From Rubrivivax sp. (GTDB lineage Bacteria > Pseudomonadota > Gammaproteobacteria > Burkholderiales > Burkholderiaceae_C), in the NCBI GenBank assembly GCA_016719535.1, contig JADJYX010000043.1:218779-282778 (forward strand): 64,000 nucleotides of DNA. The letters are read 5' to 3'. The position numbers were made by a program, and so were the translations under genes. The first letter of the stretch is position 1. Each line of letters starts with the position of its first letter. Positions 49,109-57,315 of the stretch are shown here, piece after piece. The notes below the pieces were generated by a model. It saw only the letters and a list, made by a program, of their open reading frames with translations. It was not told where the DNA came from and made no database searches.

Positions 49109-51207
49109 GCCAGGCCTCCGATGACAGAGCCGATGCGGATCGAATGGGTCTCAGGGATCTCGCTGTGCGACAGCACCTTCAGCCGCGGCGCGGCGCGGCG
49201 CAGCAACCGGGCGATGGGCGCGCGCAGCAGGTCGGGCACCAGCAGGCAGGCCGGCTGCCCCAGGTTCTCCTGCCGCGCCGCGGTCTCGGCGGCGCTCTTG
49301 GTCAGCGTCTCGGCCACACCGGGGTCGAGCGCGGCGCCATGCGGCGAGCTCAGCGCCTGCGCGACCAGGCGTTCGAGTTCGGGTTCGAGCGCGATCACGT
49401 CGAGCTCCTTCACCGCGCCGTAGATCTGCTGCACGATCACCGGCGCCAGGTGCACGCGGATGCGGCTGGCCAGCTCGCCGGCATCGCTGACGGTCGGTGC
49501 GTGCTCGGCCAGGCATTCGACGATCGAGCGCATGTCGCGGATGTGCACGCCTTCTTCCAGCAGCAGCTGCAGCACCTTCTGCAGGGTGGCGATTCCGATC
49601 ATCTTGGGGACCACGTCTTCGATCAGTTTGGGAGCCAGCTTGGTGACATGCTCGACGAGCGCCTGGGTCTCCACCCGGCCCAGCAACCGGGCGGCATTCA
49701 CCTGCATCAAGTGTGAAAGATGGGTCGCCACGACGGTGCCGCAATCAACCACCGTAAAGCCGCTCATTTGGGCCGTCTCCTTGTGCCGCTCCTCGATCCA
49801 GATCGCGGGCAGGCCGAAGGCCGGGTCGATGGTCTTGGTGCCGGGCAGCGCGATGGTCGCGCCGCCCGGGTTGATGGCCAGATACTGGCCCGGGAAGGCC
49901 TCGCCCTCGCCCACCACGGCGCCGCGCAGCGTCACGCGGTACAGGCTGGGCTTGAGCTCGAGGTTGTCGCGGATGTGCACCGGCGGCGGCAGGAAGCCGA
50001 CGTCCTGCGCAAACTTCTTGCGCACGCCCTTGATGCGGCCGAGCAGGTCGCCGCCGCTGCCGGCACGCGCCTTGTCGACGAGGGCGATCAGCCGATAGCC
50101 GACCTCCAGGCCCAGGGTATCGACCGGGGACAGGTCGTCCCAGGTGGCTTCGGTGCTGGCCACCGGGGCCTCGCCGGGTGCGGCCGGCGCCGCCGCCCGC
50201 GCCGCGGCGGCCTTGGCCTTCTTCTGCATCATCCAGGCCAGCCAGCCGAGGGCGCCACCGACGATCCAGAACACCAGGTGCGGCATGCCCGGCACCAGGC
50301 CGAGGCCGAAGACGATGCCGGCGGCGATGCCCAGCGAGCGCGGCGAGTCGAACACCTGGCCGCGGATCTGCGTGCCCACGTCCTCGTCCTTGCCGACGCG
50401 CGAGACCACCATCGCCGAGGCCACCGAGATCAGCAGCGCCGGGACCTGCGCCACCAGCGCATCGCCGATGGCCATCGTGATGTAGCTGCGCGACGCCTCG
50501 CCGGCGCTCATGCCGTGCGTGGTCATGCCGATGACGAAGCCGCCGACGATGGTGATGAACAGGATCAGCAGCCCGGCCATGGCGTCGCCGCGCACGAATT
50601 TGCTGGCGCCGTCCATGGAGCCGAAGAAGTCGGCCTCCTCGCCCACCTCGGCGCGGCGGCGGCGGGCCTCCTGCTCGTCGATGAGGCCGGCGTTGAGGTC
50701 GGCGTCGATCGCCATCTGCTTGCCGGGCATGGCGTCCAGCGTGAAGCGCGCGCCGACCTCGGCGATGCGTTCGGCACCCTTGGTGACGACCACGAAGTTG
50801 ATGACGACGAGGATCGCGAAGACGATCAGGCCGACGGCGAAGTTGTCGCCGATGAGCACGTGGCCGAAGGACTCGATCACCTTGCCGGCGGCGCCGGGGC
50901 CGTTGTGGCCGTCCATCAGCACCACGCGCGTGGAGGCCACGTTCAGGCTCAGCCGCATCAGCGTGGTGACCAGCAGCACCGTGGGCAGCGCGGTGAAGTC
51001 CAGCGGCTTGACCATCTGCGACGACACCATCATCACCATCAGCGCCATCGCGATGTTGACGGTGAACAGCAGGTCGAGCGCGAAGGGCGGCAGCGGCAGC
51101 ACCATCATCGCCAGCATCAGCACGACGAAGGCGGGCATGGTCAGCGCCTTGGCGCTGTTGGCATGCGGCCCCAGCAGGGCCTGCAGGCGTTGCATCAGGA
51201 ACTTCAT
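49105..51207 (-). CDS. flhA: Flagellar type III export gate protein FlhA
   Basis: Large export-gate subunit, 700 residues: about eight TM helices in the first 330 residues (from LTMPAFVVLMLAMMVLPLPP), the FHIPEP signature region MRLSLNVASTRVVLMDGHNG and GDNFAVGLIVFAILVVINFV, then a cytoplasmic domain that docks chaperone-substrate complexes. The ATG overlaps the flhB stop (ATGA at 51207), so the gate proteins are co-translated. Downstream flhF overlaps in turn. Confidence 0.98.
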   Translation of the reverse strand: MKFLMQRLQALLGPHANSAKALTMPAFVVLMLAMMVLPLPPFALDLLFTVNIAMALMVMMVSSQMVKPLDFTALPTVLLVTTLMRLSLNVASTRVVLMDGHNGPGAAGKVIESFGHVLIGDNFAVGLIVFAILVVINFVVVTKGAERIAEVGARFTLDAMPGKQMAIDADLNAGLIDEQEARRRRAEVGEEADFFGSMDGASKFVRGDAMAGLLILFITIVGGFVIGMTTHGMSAGEASRSYITMAIGDALVAQVPALLISVASAMVVSRVGKDEDVGTQIRGQVFDSPRSLGIAAGIVFGLGLVPGMPHLVFWIVGGALGWLAWMMQKKAKAAAARAAAPAAPGEAPVASTEATWDDLSPVDTLGLEVGYRLIALVDKARAGSGGDLLGRIKGVRKKFAQDVGFLPPPVHIRDNLELKPSLYRVTLRGAVVGEGEAFPGQYLAINPGGATIALPGTKTIDPAFGLPAIWIEERHKETAQMSGFTVVDCGTVVATHLSHLMQVNAARLLGRVETQALVEHVTKLAPKLIEDVVPKMIGIATLQKVLQLLLEEGVHIRDMRSIVECLAEHAPTVSDAGELASRIRVHLAPVIVQQIYGAVKELDVIALEPELERLVAQALSSPHGAALDPGVAETLTKSAAETAARQENLGQPACLLVPDLLRAPIARLLRRAAPRLKVLSHSEIPETHSIRIGSVIGGLA

Positions 51208-52364
51208 CGATCGCCTCTAGGTCTGGCGCGCGGCACGGGGCCGTTGTGAGGGTCGAGCTCGGGCGGCACCACCGGCTGCGGCGCCGGCAGTGCGGCGGCC
51301 GCCGGCGTGGCGGCATGGCGCAGCTGGTAGACCCAGGCCAGCACCTGCGCGACGGCGCCGAACAGCACCGTCGGCACGTCCTGGTCGAGCTCGGTGTGGG
51401 CATACAGCGCGCGCGCCAGCGGCGGCGCCTGCAGCACCGGCACGCGGTGCTCGGTGGCGATGTCGCGGATCTTCAGCGCCAGCAGATCGGTACCCTTGGC
51501 CACCACGCGCGGCGCGGCCATGGTCGCCTCGTCGTATCTGAGGGCCACTGCATAGTGGGTGGGGTTCATCACCACCAGGTCGGCCTCGGGCACGGCGGCC
51601 AGCATGCGGCGGCGGGCGAGCTGGCGCATGCGCGCCTTGATCTTGGCCTTGACCTCGACGTTGCCCTCGATCTGCTTGAACTCGTCCTTGACCTCCTGGT
51701 GGCTCATCTTCAGCTGCTCGCCCAGGCGCCACTTCTGCAGCGGCACGTCCACCAGCGCGAAGGCGCCGAGCGCCAGCAGCATCAGCACCAGGCCGCCGCG
51801 CAGCAGATCGCCCGAACTGGCCAGCGCCGTGGGCAGCGGCTGCAGCACGACCTGGCTGAAGGCGTCGAGGTTCGACCACAGGTAGCCGCCGCCGATGGCC
51901 AGCAGCACGGTGGCCAGCAGGCAGGCCTTGAGCGTCTCGACCAGCTGCACCTTCGAGAAGATGCGGCCGATGCCTTCCAGCGGGTTGAGCTTGCTCAGCT
52001 TGGGCTGCAGCGGCTTGAGCGTCCAGTTCCAGCCGCCGCACAGCTTGCCGGCGGCCAGCGCCGCCAGGATCATCGCCGCCCCCAGCGGCAGCACCATCGC
52101 CAGCATCTGCAGCGTGAGCCCGATCAGCTGGCGCAGCATGGCGTCGTTCGCGGCCAGCAGCCCGGCGTCGAAGCGCAGCCCGCTGGCCAGCAGCTCGCGC
52201 AGCCTGGCCACGATCTCCGGCGCCAGCCCGACCAGCAGCGCCGCGCCCATGGCCATGGCGGCGGCGTGCCCGAGGTCACGCGAGCGCGCGACCTGGCCGT
52301 CCTCGCGTGCCTTCGAGAGCTTGCGCGCTGACGCGGGTAGTTGTTTGTCCTGGGAGTCGGCCAT
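51204..52364 (-). CDS. flhB: Flagellar type III export switch protein FlhB
   Basis: Substrate-specificity switch of the flagellar export gate, 386 residues. Four TM helices in residues 30-210 and a cytoplasmic tail with the autocleavage motif NPTH in DLVVMNPTHYAVALRYDE. N-terminus DKQLPASARKLSKAREDGQVARSRD is typical. The ATG at 52364 has no close Shine-Dalgarno sequence; a stable hairpin (52374-52394) sits nine bases before it and contains the only GGAG. Starts the flhB-flhA-flhF overlapping block. Confidence 0.97.
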   Translation of the reverse strand: MADSQDKQLPASARKLSKAREDGQVARSRDLGHAAAMAMGAALLVGLAPEIVARLRELLASGLRFDAGLLAANDAMLRQLIGLTLQMLAMVLPLGAAMILAALAAGKLCGGWNWTLKPLQPKLSKLNPLEGIGRIFSKVQLVETLKACLLATVLLAIGGGYLWSNLDAFSQVVLQPLPTALASSGDLLRGGLVLMLLALGAFALVDVPLQKWRLGEQLKMSHQEVKDEFKQIEGNVEVKAKIKARMRQLARRRMLAAVPEADLVVMNPTHYAVALRYDEATMAAPRVVAKGTDLLALKIRDIATEHRVPVLQAPPLARALYAHTELDQDVPTVLFGAVAQVLAWVYQLRHAATPAAAALPAPQPVVPPELDPHNGPVPRARPRGDR

Positions 52365-52373
52365 GGCGGAAAG

Positions 52374-52394
52374 AGGGCTCCGCGAAGGAGCCCT
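52374..52394 (-). promoter_or_regulatory. Stem-loop just before the flhB start
   Basis: Minus strand AGGGCTCC-TTCGC-GGAGCCCT, an 8-bp perfect stem with a five-base loop, then CTTTCCGCC and the flhB ATG. It could hide the GGAG ribosome-binding element or act as a weak terminator/processing site between cheZ and flhB. Confidence 0.65.
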
Positions 52395-52472
52395 GCCATG
52401 GTGCCGGTGCGGCGGCGCAAGCTGAGCCGGATAAGGCCGGCTTTCCCCCGGGTGTTTGCCGGCGGCAGCGGA

Positions 52473-53123
52473 TCAGAACCCCAGGCTGGCCAGCAGGTCG
52501 TCGACCTCGCCCTGGTTGGTGACCACGTCGGTGCGCCCCTCGGGGTTGACCACCGGGCCGTGCAGCACGCTGGCGTCGACCTTCTCGCGCTGCTCGGGCG
52601 GCACCACCTGCACCAGCAGCTTGACCAGGCTGTCCTCGAGGTCGCTGGCCAGCCGCACGACCTTGGCCACCACCTGCCCCGTGAGGTCGTGGAAGTCCTG
52701 CGCCAGCATGATGTCGGTCAGGTGCTGGTCGATGCGCTGCGTGCGCGCTTCGACGTCGGCGACAAAATTGAAGACTGCCCCCGAGGCGACCGCACGCACC
52801 GGGTCGGCGGTCAGCGCGGCAGCCAGCGTGCGCGTCTGTTCGCTGATGGCCTGGTGCTCGGCCTTGGCGTGATCGACCGAGGTCAGCACCTTGTCGGCCG
52901 CGGCGGCGGTCTTCTCGGCGATGTAGTTCAGCCGGCTGCGGGCATCGGGCAGGCCGTCGGCGGCCTGCTGCAGACGGGGCATCACGCCCAGCTGCTGCAT
53001 GGTGTCGTGCAGCAGGCGCGTCAATGCACCCAGCTGCTGGAAGATCTCGTGCTGCGTGCTGCCGTTGGCCAGCAGGCTGGGATCGGCCCGCTCGAGCAGG
53101 ACCTGGGCGCTTTCCATCTTCAT
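52473..53123 (-). CDS. cheZ: CheY-phosphate phosphatase CheZ
   Basis: Dephosphorylates CheY-P to end tumbling signals. The 216-residue helical protein has the catalytic stretch DIMLAQDFHDLTGQVVAKVV (conserved Asp and Gln) and the C-terminal CheY-binding tail QGEVDDLLASLGF. ATG at 53123 is 16 bases after cheY stops; both share the cheY promoter. Confidence 0.95.
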   Translation of the reverse strand: MKMESAQVLLERADPSLLANGSTQHEIFQQLGALTRLLHDTMQQLGVMPRLQQAADGLPDARSRLNYIAEKTAAAADKVLTSVDHAKAEHQAISEQTRTLAAALTADPVRAVASGAVFNFVADVEARTQRIDQHLTDIMLAQDFHDLTGQVVAKVVRLASDLEDSLVKLLVQVVPPEQREKVDASVLHGPVVNPEGRTDVVTNQGEVDDLLASLGF

Positions 53124-53139
53124 GGTGTGCTCTTTCCGC

Positions 53140-53538
53140 TCAGGCCGTGGTCGCCAGCTTCTGCAGGATCTTCTGCACCTTCTCTTCGAGCGTCGCCTTG
53201 GTGAAGGGCTTGACGATGTAGCCCGCGGCCCCGCTCTGCGCGGCCAGCACGATGTCTTCCTTGCGCGCCTCGGCCGTCACCATCAGCACCGGCAGGTGCC
53301 GCAGGCCGTCGTCGGCCTTGATCGCCTTCAGCAGTTCGAAGCCGTTCATGCTGGGCATGTTGATGTCCGACACCACGAAGTCGAACTTGCCGTTGCGGAG
53401 CATGTTCAGCGCCACCGCGCCGTCCTCGGCCTCTTCGGCGTTGTTGCAGCCCATTTCCTTGAGCAGGCCGCGGACGATGCGGCGCATGGTGGAGAAGTCG
53501 TCGACGATCAGGAACTTCAGATCGGTGGGGTTGCTCAT
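53140..53538 (-). CDS. cheY: Chemotaxis response regulator CheY
   Basis: Single-domain receiver that binds FliM to reverse rotation. The 132-residue protein has IVDDFSTMRRIVRGLLKEMG, phospho-Asp58 in FVVSDINMPSMNG, the switch Thr in MVTAEARKED and Lys in YIVKPFTKATLEEK. The ATG at 53538 (MSNPTDLK) is preferred over 53556. A sigma-28-type promoter lies 50-80 bases upstream, immediately after motB. Confidence 0.97.
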   Translation of the reverse strand: MSNPTDLKFLIVDDFSTMRRIVRGLLKEMGCNNAEEAEDGAVALNMLRNGKFDFVVSDINMPSMNGFELLKAIKADDGLRHLPVLMVTAEARKEDIVLAAQSGAAGYIVKPFTKATLEEKVQKILQKLATTA

Positions 53539-53587
53539 GTCACGGGCCTCTCGCAAGGGGCGGTTCGGGTGGGGATTCAGGGATCGT

Positions 53588-53615
53588 TATCGGACGGGAG
53601 CCGGTCCGGCTTGAG
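53588..53615 (-). promoter_or_regulatory. Predicted sigma-28 (FliA) promoter of cheY-cheZ
   Basis: Minus strand CTCAAGC (53615-53609), 15 bases, CCGATA (53593-53588) then AC. It abuts the motB stop codon (53616-53618). The cheY start is 50 bases downstream. Confidence 0.87.
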
Positions 53616-54560
53616 TCAGCGCATCGCACCCAGCGGCGGCACGATCGACGGCGGGGGCGCGTCGGCCGCAGGCTCGACCACGTCGGGCGCGGTGCGGAAG
53701 AAGCGGTCCTCGGCCTCGCGGTTCATCACGATGATGCTGATGCGGCGGTTGGTCGGCGCCAGCGGGTCCTGCGGCTCGAACAGCGAACTCGCGGCCAGCC
53801 CCTGCACGCGCAGCGGCCGGTCCTCGGGCATGCCGCCGGCCATCAGCTCGCGGCGCGAGGCATTGGCGCGGTCGGCCGAGAGCTCCCAGTTGCTGTAGCC
53901 GCGGTCGCCGCCACCGAAGGGCGCGGCGTCGGTATGGCCCTCGAGCGTCAACCGGTTGGGCACCTCGCCGAGCACCGCGCCGATGGCGCGCAGCAGCTCT
54001 CGCATGTAGGGTTTGACGACCGCCGAGCCGCTGTCGAACATCGGCCGGTTGCCCTCGTCGACGATCTGGATGCGCAGGCCGTCGCGTGTCATGTCCAGGC
54101 GGATCTGGCCGCTCATCGCGGCCAGCGTGCCGTTGGCGGCGATCTTCTGCTCGAGGCGCTCCTTCAACGCCTCGAGCGCGGCGTGCTCGGCGCGGATCTG
54201 CTCGGCCTTCAGCGCCTGCAGGTTGATGGTCTTGCGCTCGGCGCGCACGTCGCCGTTCTTCACCTGGCCGGTGCTGCGCGTCAGGTCCTGCCCGCCGCCC
54301 TTGATGACGTGCGAGGAGTCGCCCGAACCGTGGCCACCGCCCAGCAGCGCCACCTTCAGCGGGCTGGCGAAATAGTCGGCGATGCCCTTCTTGTCGCCCT
54401 CGGTGGTGCTGCCCAGCAGCCACATCAGCAGGAAGAACGCCATCATCGCCGTCACGAAGTCGGCATAGGCGATCTTCCACGCGCCGCCGTGGGCGGCATG
54501 GCCGCCCTTCTTGATGCGCTTGATGATGATCGGCTGCAGCTTCTTCGCGTCACCGGCCAT
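53616..54560 (-). CDS. motB: Flagellar motor stator protein MotB
   Basis: Peptidoglycan-anchored stator subunit. The 314-residue protein has one TM helix with the proton-carrying Asp34 (KIAYADFVTAMMAFFLLMWL), a plug region, and an OmpA-like domain with LEGHTDAAPFGGGDRGYSNW and ELSADRANASRREL that binds the wall. ATG at 54560. It is separated from motA by a palindromic repeat of about 70 bases. Confidence 0.97.
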   Translation of the reverse strand: MAGDAKKLQPIIIKRIKKGGHAAHGGAWKIAYADFVTAMMAFFLLMWLLGSTTEGDKKGIADYFASPLKVALLGGGHGSGDSSHVIKGGGQDLTRSTGQVKNGDVRAERKTINLQALKAEQIRAEHAALEALKERLEQKIAANGTLAAMSGQIRLDMTRDGLRIQIVDEGNRPMFDSGSAVVKPYMRELLRAIGAVLGEVPNRLTLEGHTDAAPFGGGDRGYSNWELSADRANASRRELMAGGMPEDRPLRVQGLAASSLFEPQDPLAPTNRRISIIVMNREAEDRFFRTAPDVVEPAADAPPPSIVPPLGAMR

Positions 54561-54586
54561 GCTTCACCTCGACTCTGTTCGGAGGG

Positions 54587-54658
54587 CGTGATCGCGATCC
54601 GGGTCCCCCGGTCGCTCCCCCTCGGAGGGACCGGCCCGCAGGGCCGTAGGGGGCTTCA
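54587..54658. repeat. GC-rich palindromic repeat in the motA-motB gap
   Basis: Begins GATCGCGATCCGGGTCCCCC and continues GGTCGCTCCCCCTCGGAGGG, then ACCGGCCCGCAGGGCCGTAGGGGG, with nested inverted repeats. It shares most of its sequence, in the same orientation, with the copy at 57233-57313. It runs up to the motA stop codon. Confidence 0.9.
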
Positions 54659-55513
54659 TTTCTTCTTCACGTGGCTTTCCAGCTCGGTGAAGCTGGGCCG
54701 GGTGTGCGAGGTCAGCACCTTGCGGCCGAACTCGATCGCCACCTGCGGCGCATAGCCCTGCATGCTGGCCAGCAGCGTGGTCTTGATGCATTGCAGCTCC
54801 TTGCCGCTTTCCTCGACCTTCTGCTCCAGCAGGCCGGCCACCGGCTCGGCAAAGGCATAGGCCAGCAGGATGCCGAGGAAGGTGCCGACCAGCGCCGAGC
54901 CGATCATCGCGCCCAGCACCGCCGGCGGCTGGCCGACCGAGCCCATGGTCTTCACCACGCCGAGCACGGCGGCCACGATGCCGAAGGCCGGCAGGCCGCC
55001 GGCCACGCGCTGGATGGCCGCCACCGGTGCATGCGCCTCGTGGTGGTGGGTCTCGATCTCGCTGTCCATCAGCGACTCGATCTCGTGCGCATTGAGGTTG
55101 CCCGAGACCATCATGCGCAGGTAGTCGGTGATGAACTCGGTCACGTGGTGGTCGCTGCCCACCTCGGGGTATTTCTGGAACAGCGGGCTGGAATGCGGGT
55201 CCTCGACGTCCTTCTCGATCGACATCAGGCCTTCCTTGCGCGCCTTCTGCAGGATGTCGTAGAGCAGCGCCAGCAGCGCCATGTAGCGCGCCTTGGTGTA
55301 TTTGCTGCCCTTCAGGCACGACAGCGCACCGGCGATGGTGGCCTTGATCACCGTCATCTGGTTGTTGACGATGAAGGCACCGGCGGTGGCGCCGCCGATC
55401 ATGGCCAGTTCCCAGGGCAGCGCCTTGAGGATGGGGCCCATGTTGCCGCCGTGGGCGATGAACACCCCGAACACGCAACCGAGCACGACGACCCAACCGA
55501 TGATGACGAACAT
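54656..55513 (-). CDS. motA: Flagellar motor stator protein MotA
   Basis: Proton-channel stator subunit, 285 residues, four TM helices (first FVIIGWVVVLGCVFGVFIAH). The cytoplasmic loop holds the charged residues that act on FliG (around GSDHHVTEFITDYLRMMVSG and NAHEIESLMDSEIETHHHEA), and two Pro-containing helices near GGLPAFGIVAAVLGVVKTMG are conserved. ATG at 55513; a sigma-28-type promoter is about 60 bases upstream. Confidence 0.97.
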   Translation of the reverse strand: MFVIIGWVVVLGCVFGVFIAHGGNMGPILKALPWELAMIGGATAGAFIVNNQMTVIKATIAGALSCLKGSKYTKARYMALLALLYDILQKARKEGLMSIEKDVEDPHSSPLFQKYPEVGSDHHVTEFITDYLRMMVSGNLNAHEIESLMDSEIETHHHEAHAPVAAIQRVAGGLPAFGIVAAVLGVVKTMGSVGQPPAVLGAMIGSALVGTFLGILLAYAFAEPVAGLLEQKVEESGKELQCIKTTLLASMQGYAPQVAIEFGRKVLTSHTRPSFTELESHVKKK

Positions 55514-55572
55514 GGCGTGGCTTCAGACGATGACCCGCCGGGCCGGACGGCACGGAACGGGAACTGCCTGCA

Positions 55573-56376
55573 CTATCGGCACCGGGCCGGCAACGTTGAG
55601 CGCCGCGCATCCGGCATGCGGTAGCACCACACCGAACGGCCGCGCCCGGCAGGCAGCCGCAGCGTGGCCGCCGCGCCCGGCACCTCGAACTCCAGGCTGA
55701 CCAGCCAGGCACCGGGGCGCAGTTCGGCCCTGGCCTTGGCCAGGGCGCGCGCCATGCTCTCGGGCCGCTGGAAGAGGTAGACCAGGTCGTAGTCCTGCCA
55801 CGACGGGGCCCACATGTCACCCCGACGCACCTGCGCGAAGTGGCAGCGCCGGGCGCACAGCCAGGCCAACGGGGCGCTCCATTCCACGCCGTCGAGGCGC
55901 GCCGCCGGCCAGGCTGCATGCAGCGCGCGCAGGCCGTGGCCGAGGCCGCAGCCGGCGTCGAGCACGCGCGCCCCGGCGGGCAGCGCCAGCGCCTCGCCCA
56001 GCGGCTGCAGGGCGCGCCGCGGCGTGGGGAAGAAGGGCGCGTCGGACCAGGCCCGCAGCGGATAGGCCAGCATCAGCGGCAGCGCTGCCAGCCCCCACAG
56101 CCAGGCCGGCGTGCTGACGCCCAGCGCCAGGCCGGACAACGGAAAGCCCGCGGCCACCAGCAGCTGCCGCCAGCGCCCGGCCATGCGCGTGGCGGCGGCG
56201 GCTGCCAGCAGCGCGGCCAGGGCCCAGGCGAGCCCGGCCGCCAGCCCGGCCTGCCGTGCGGTGACGAACAGCGCCCAGGCCAGCGTCCAGGCCAGCAGCG
56301 CCGGCAGCGGCCAGCGCAGCCAGGGCGGGGGGCGCTCGGCATCGGCGTCGACGCGATGGGACAGCATCGGCTTCAC
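55573..56376 (-). CDS. Membrane-anchored class I SAM-dependent methyltransferase
   Basis: A 267-residue protein with two to four hydrophobic helices at residues 20-110 (LLAWTLAWALFVTARQAGLA and on) followed by a methyltransferase fold: motif I VLDAGCGLGHGLRAL, acidic DGVEWSAPLAW, and YDLVYLFQRPESMARAL. The target is unknown; small methyltransferases of this build occur beside flagellar genes in some Burkholderiales. It sits between the flhDC terminator and motA. Its stop overlaps the motA promoter. Confidence 0.85.
   Translation of the reverse strand: MKPMLSHRVDADAERPPPWLRWPLPALLAWTLAWALFVTARQAGLAAGLAWALAALLAAAAATRMAGRWRQLLVAAGFPLSGLALGVSTPAWLWGLAALPLMLAYPLRAWSDAPFFPTPRRALQPLGEALALPAGARVLDAGCGLGHGLRALHAAWPAARLDGVEWSAPLAWLCARRCHFAQVRRGDMWAPSWQDYDLVYLFQRPESMARALAKARAELRPGAWLVSLEFEVPGAAATLRLPAGRGRSVWCYRMPDARRSTLPARCR
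55574..55600 (-). promoter_or_regulatory. Predicted sigma-28 (FliA) promoter of motA-motB
   Basis: Minus strand CTCAACG (55600-55594), 14 bases, CCGATA (55579-55574) then G. The spacer equals that of E. coli sigma-28 sites and is one base shorter than the other three here. The TAG stop of the upstream methyltransferase is formed by the last bases of the -10 box. Confidence 0.7.
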
Positions 56377-56452
56377 GGGTGGGCAGTGTGGCGATGCCGG
56401 CCGGCGGCCAGCGGCGGATCAGCAGGCCCTTCGCCCCCCAGATCGGCACGCC

Positions 56453-56487
56453 AGCAAGAAAAGGGGCGGATCCGTGGGGATCCGCCC
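56453..56487 (-). terminator. Intrinsic terminator of flhD-flhC
   Basis: Minus strand GGGCGGATCC / GGATCCGCCC perfect 10-bp stem (56487-56478 with 56473-56464), four-base loop, then CCTTTTCTTGC. It lies about 120 bases after flhC. Confidence 0.9.
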
Positions 56488-56606
56488 GAAAGCACAGAGG
56501 ACTGTGCCAGGAGGAGACAGGACTTCAATTCACCCGCTACACCCGTGTCATCGGCCAACCGGCGGCGCCGCTGGAGGGCTGGTGCGCGACGGCGCCATGA
56601 ACGATG

Positions 56607-57197
56607 TCACGCCGCCAGCGCCGCGGTGCGCACGCCCTTGCCCGCCGGCCTGGTCTCGGTGTGCAGTTGCAGCGAACCCGCTGCCTTGCCCTTGCCGGCA
56701 CGCGCCGGGGGCTCGCACAGCCCGCACACGTAGTGGCGGGCGAGCTCGTGCGGATGCGTCACGAAGTGGCCGTGGCACTTGCTGCAGCGCGTCATCGTCA
56801 GCATGCCGTTGTCGACGAATTTGACCAGCCGCCAGGCGCGGGTGACGCTGAGCAGCGGCTCCAGGCCCTGGGCGGTGATCTGCTCCAGGTAGAGCTGATA
56901 GGCCTTGATGACGGTGTCGATCTCGTCGAGCTCGGCCACCTTGTTCAGGTATTCGTGGGTATTGAGAAAGAGGCTGGCGTGGATGTTGGGCTGCCAGGTC
57001 ATGAACCAGTCGGTGGAGAACGGCAGCTGGCCCTTGCTGGGGCTGTGACCGGCCACCTCCTTGTACAGGCGCAGCAAGCGCTCGTAGCTGAGGTCGGTCT
57101 CGCTTTCCAGCACCTGCAGCCGGGCACCGAGCTTGATGAGCATCACCGCACGCTCGATCTGCCGGGCTTCGCTGAGGATGCTCTTGTTGCGGGCCAT
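56607..57197 (-). CDS. flhC: Flagellar master transcriptional activator FlhC
   Basis: With FlhD forms the hetero-hexamer that activates early flagellar promoters. From ATG 57197 (MARNKSILSEARQIERAVML) it is 196 residues, as in E. coli (192). A four-Cys zinc site is visible in RCSKCHGHFVTHPHELARHY then VCGLCEPP. The upstream frame to 57314 is only read-through of the repeat in the flhD-flhC gap. Confidence 0.97.
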   Translation of the reverse strand: MARNKSILSEARQIERAVMLIKLGARLQVLESETDLSYERLLRLYKEVAGHSPSKGQLPFSTDWFMTWQPNIHASLFLNTHEYLNKVAELDEIDTVIKAYQLYLEQITAQGLEPLLSVTRAWRLVKFVDNGMLTMTRCSKCHGHFVTHPHELARHYVCGLCEPPARAGKGKAAGSLQLHTETRPAGKGVRTAALAA

Positions 57198-57232
57198 GGT
57201 GTGTTCTCCATCCTTGTCTTGCTGGCGCAGGG

Positions 57233-57313
57233 CGGGATCGCGATCCGGGTCCCCCGGTCGCGATCGCTCCCCCTCGGGGGGACCGGCCCGCTCCAGCGGG
57301 CCGCAGGGGGTCA
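57233..57313. repeat. GC-rich palindromic repeat in the flhD-flhC gap
   Basis: GGATCGCGATCCGGGTCCCC, then GGTCGCGATCGCTCCCCCTC, then GGGGGGACCGGCCCGCT-CC-AGCGGGCCGCAGGGGG. The inner hairpin CGGCCCGCT/AGCGGGCCG is perfect. Relative to the motA-motB copy it has an extra CGATCG and a longer inner loop arm. Confidence 0.9.
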
Positions 57314-57315
57314 AC

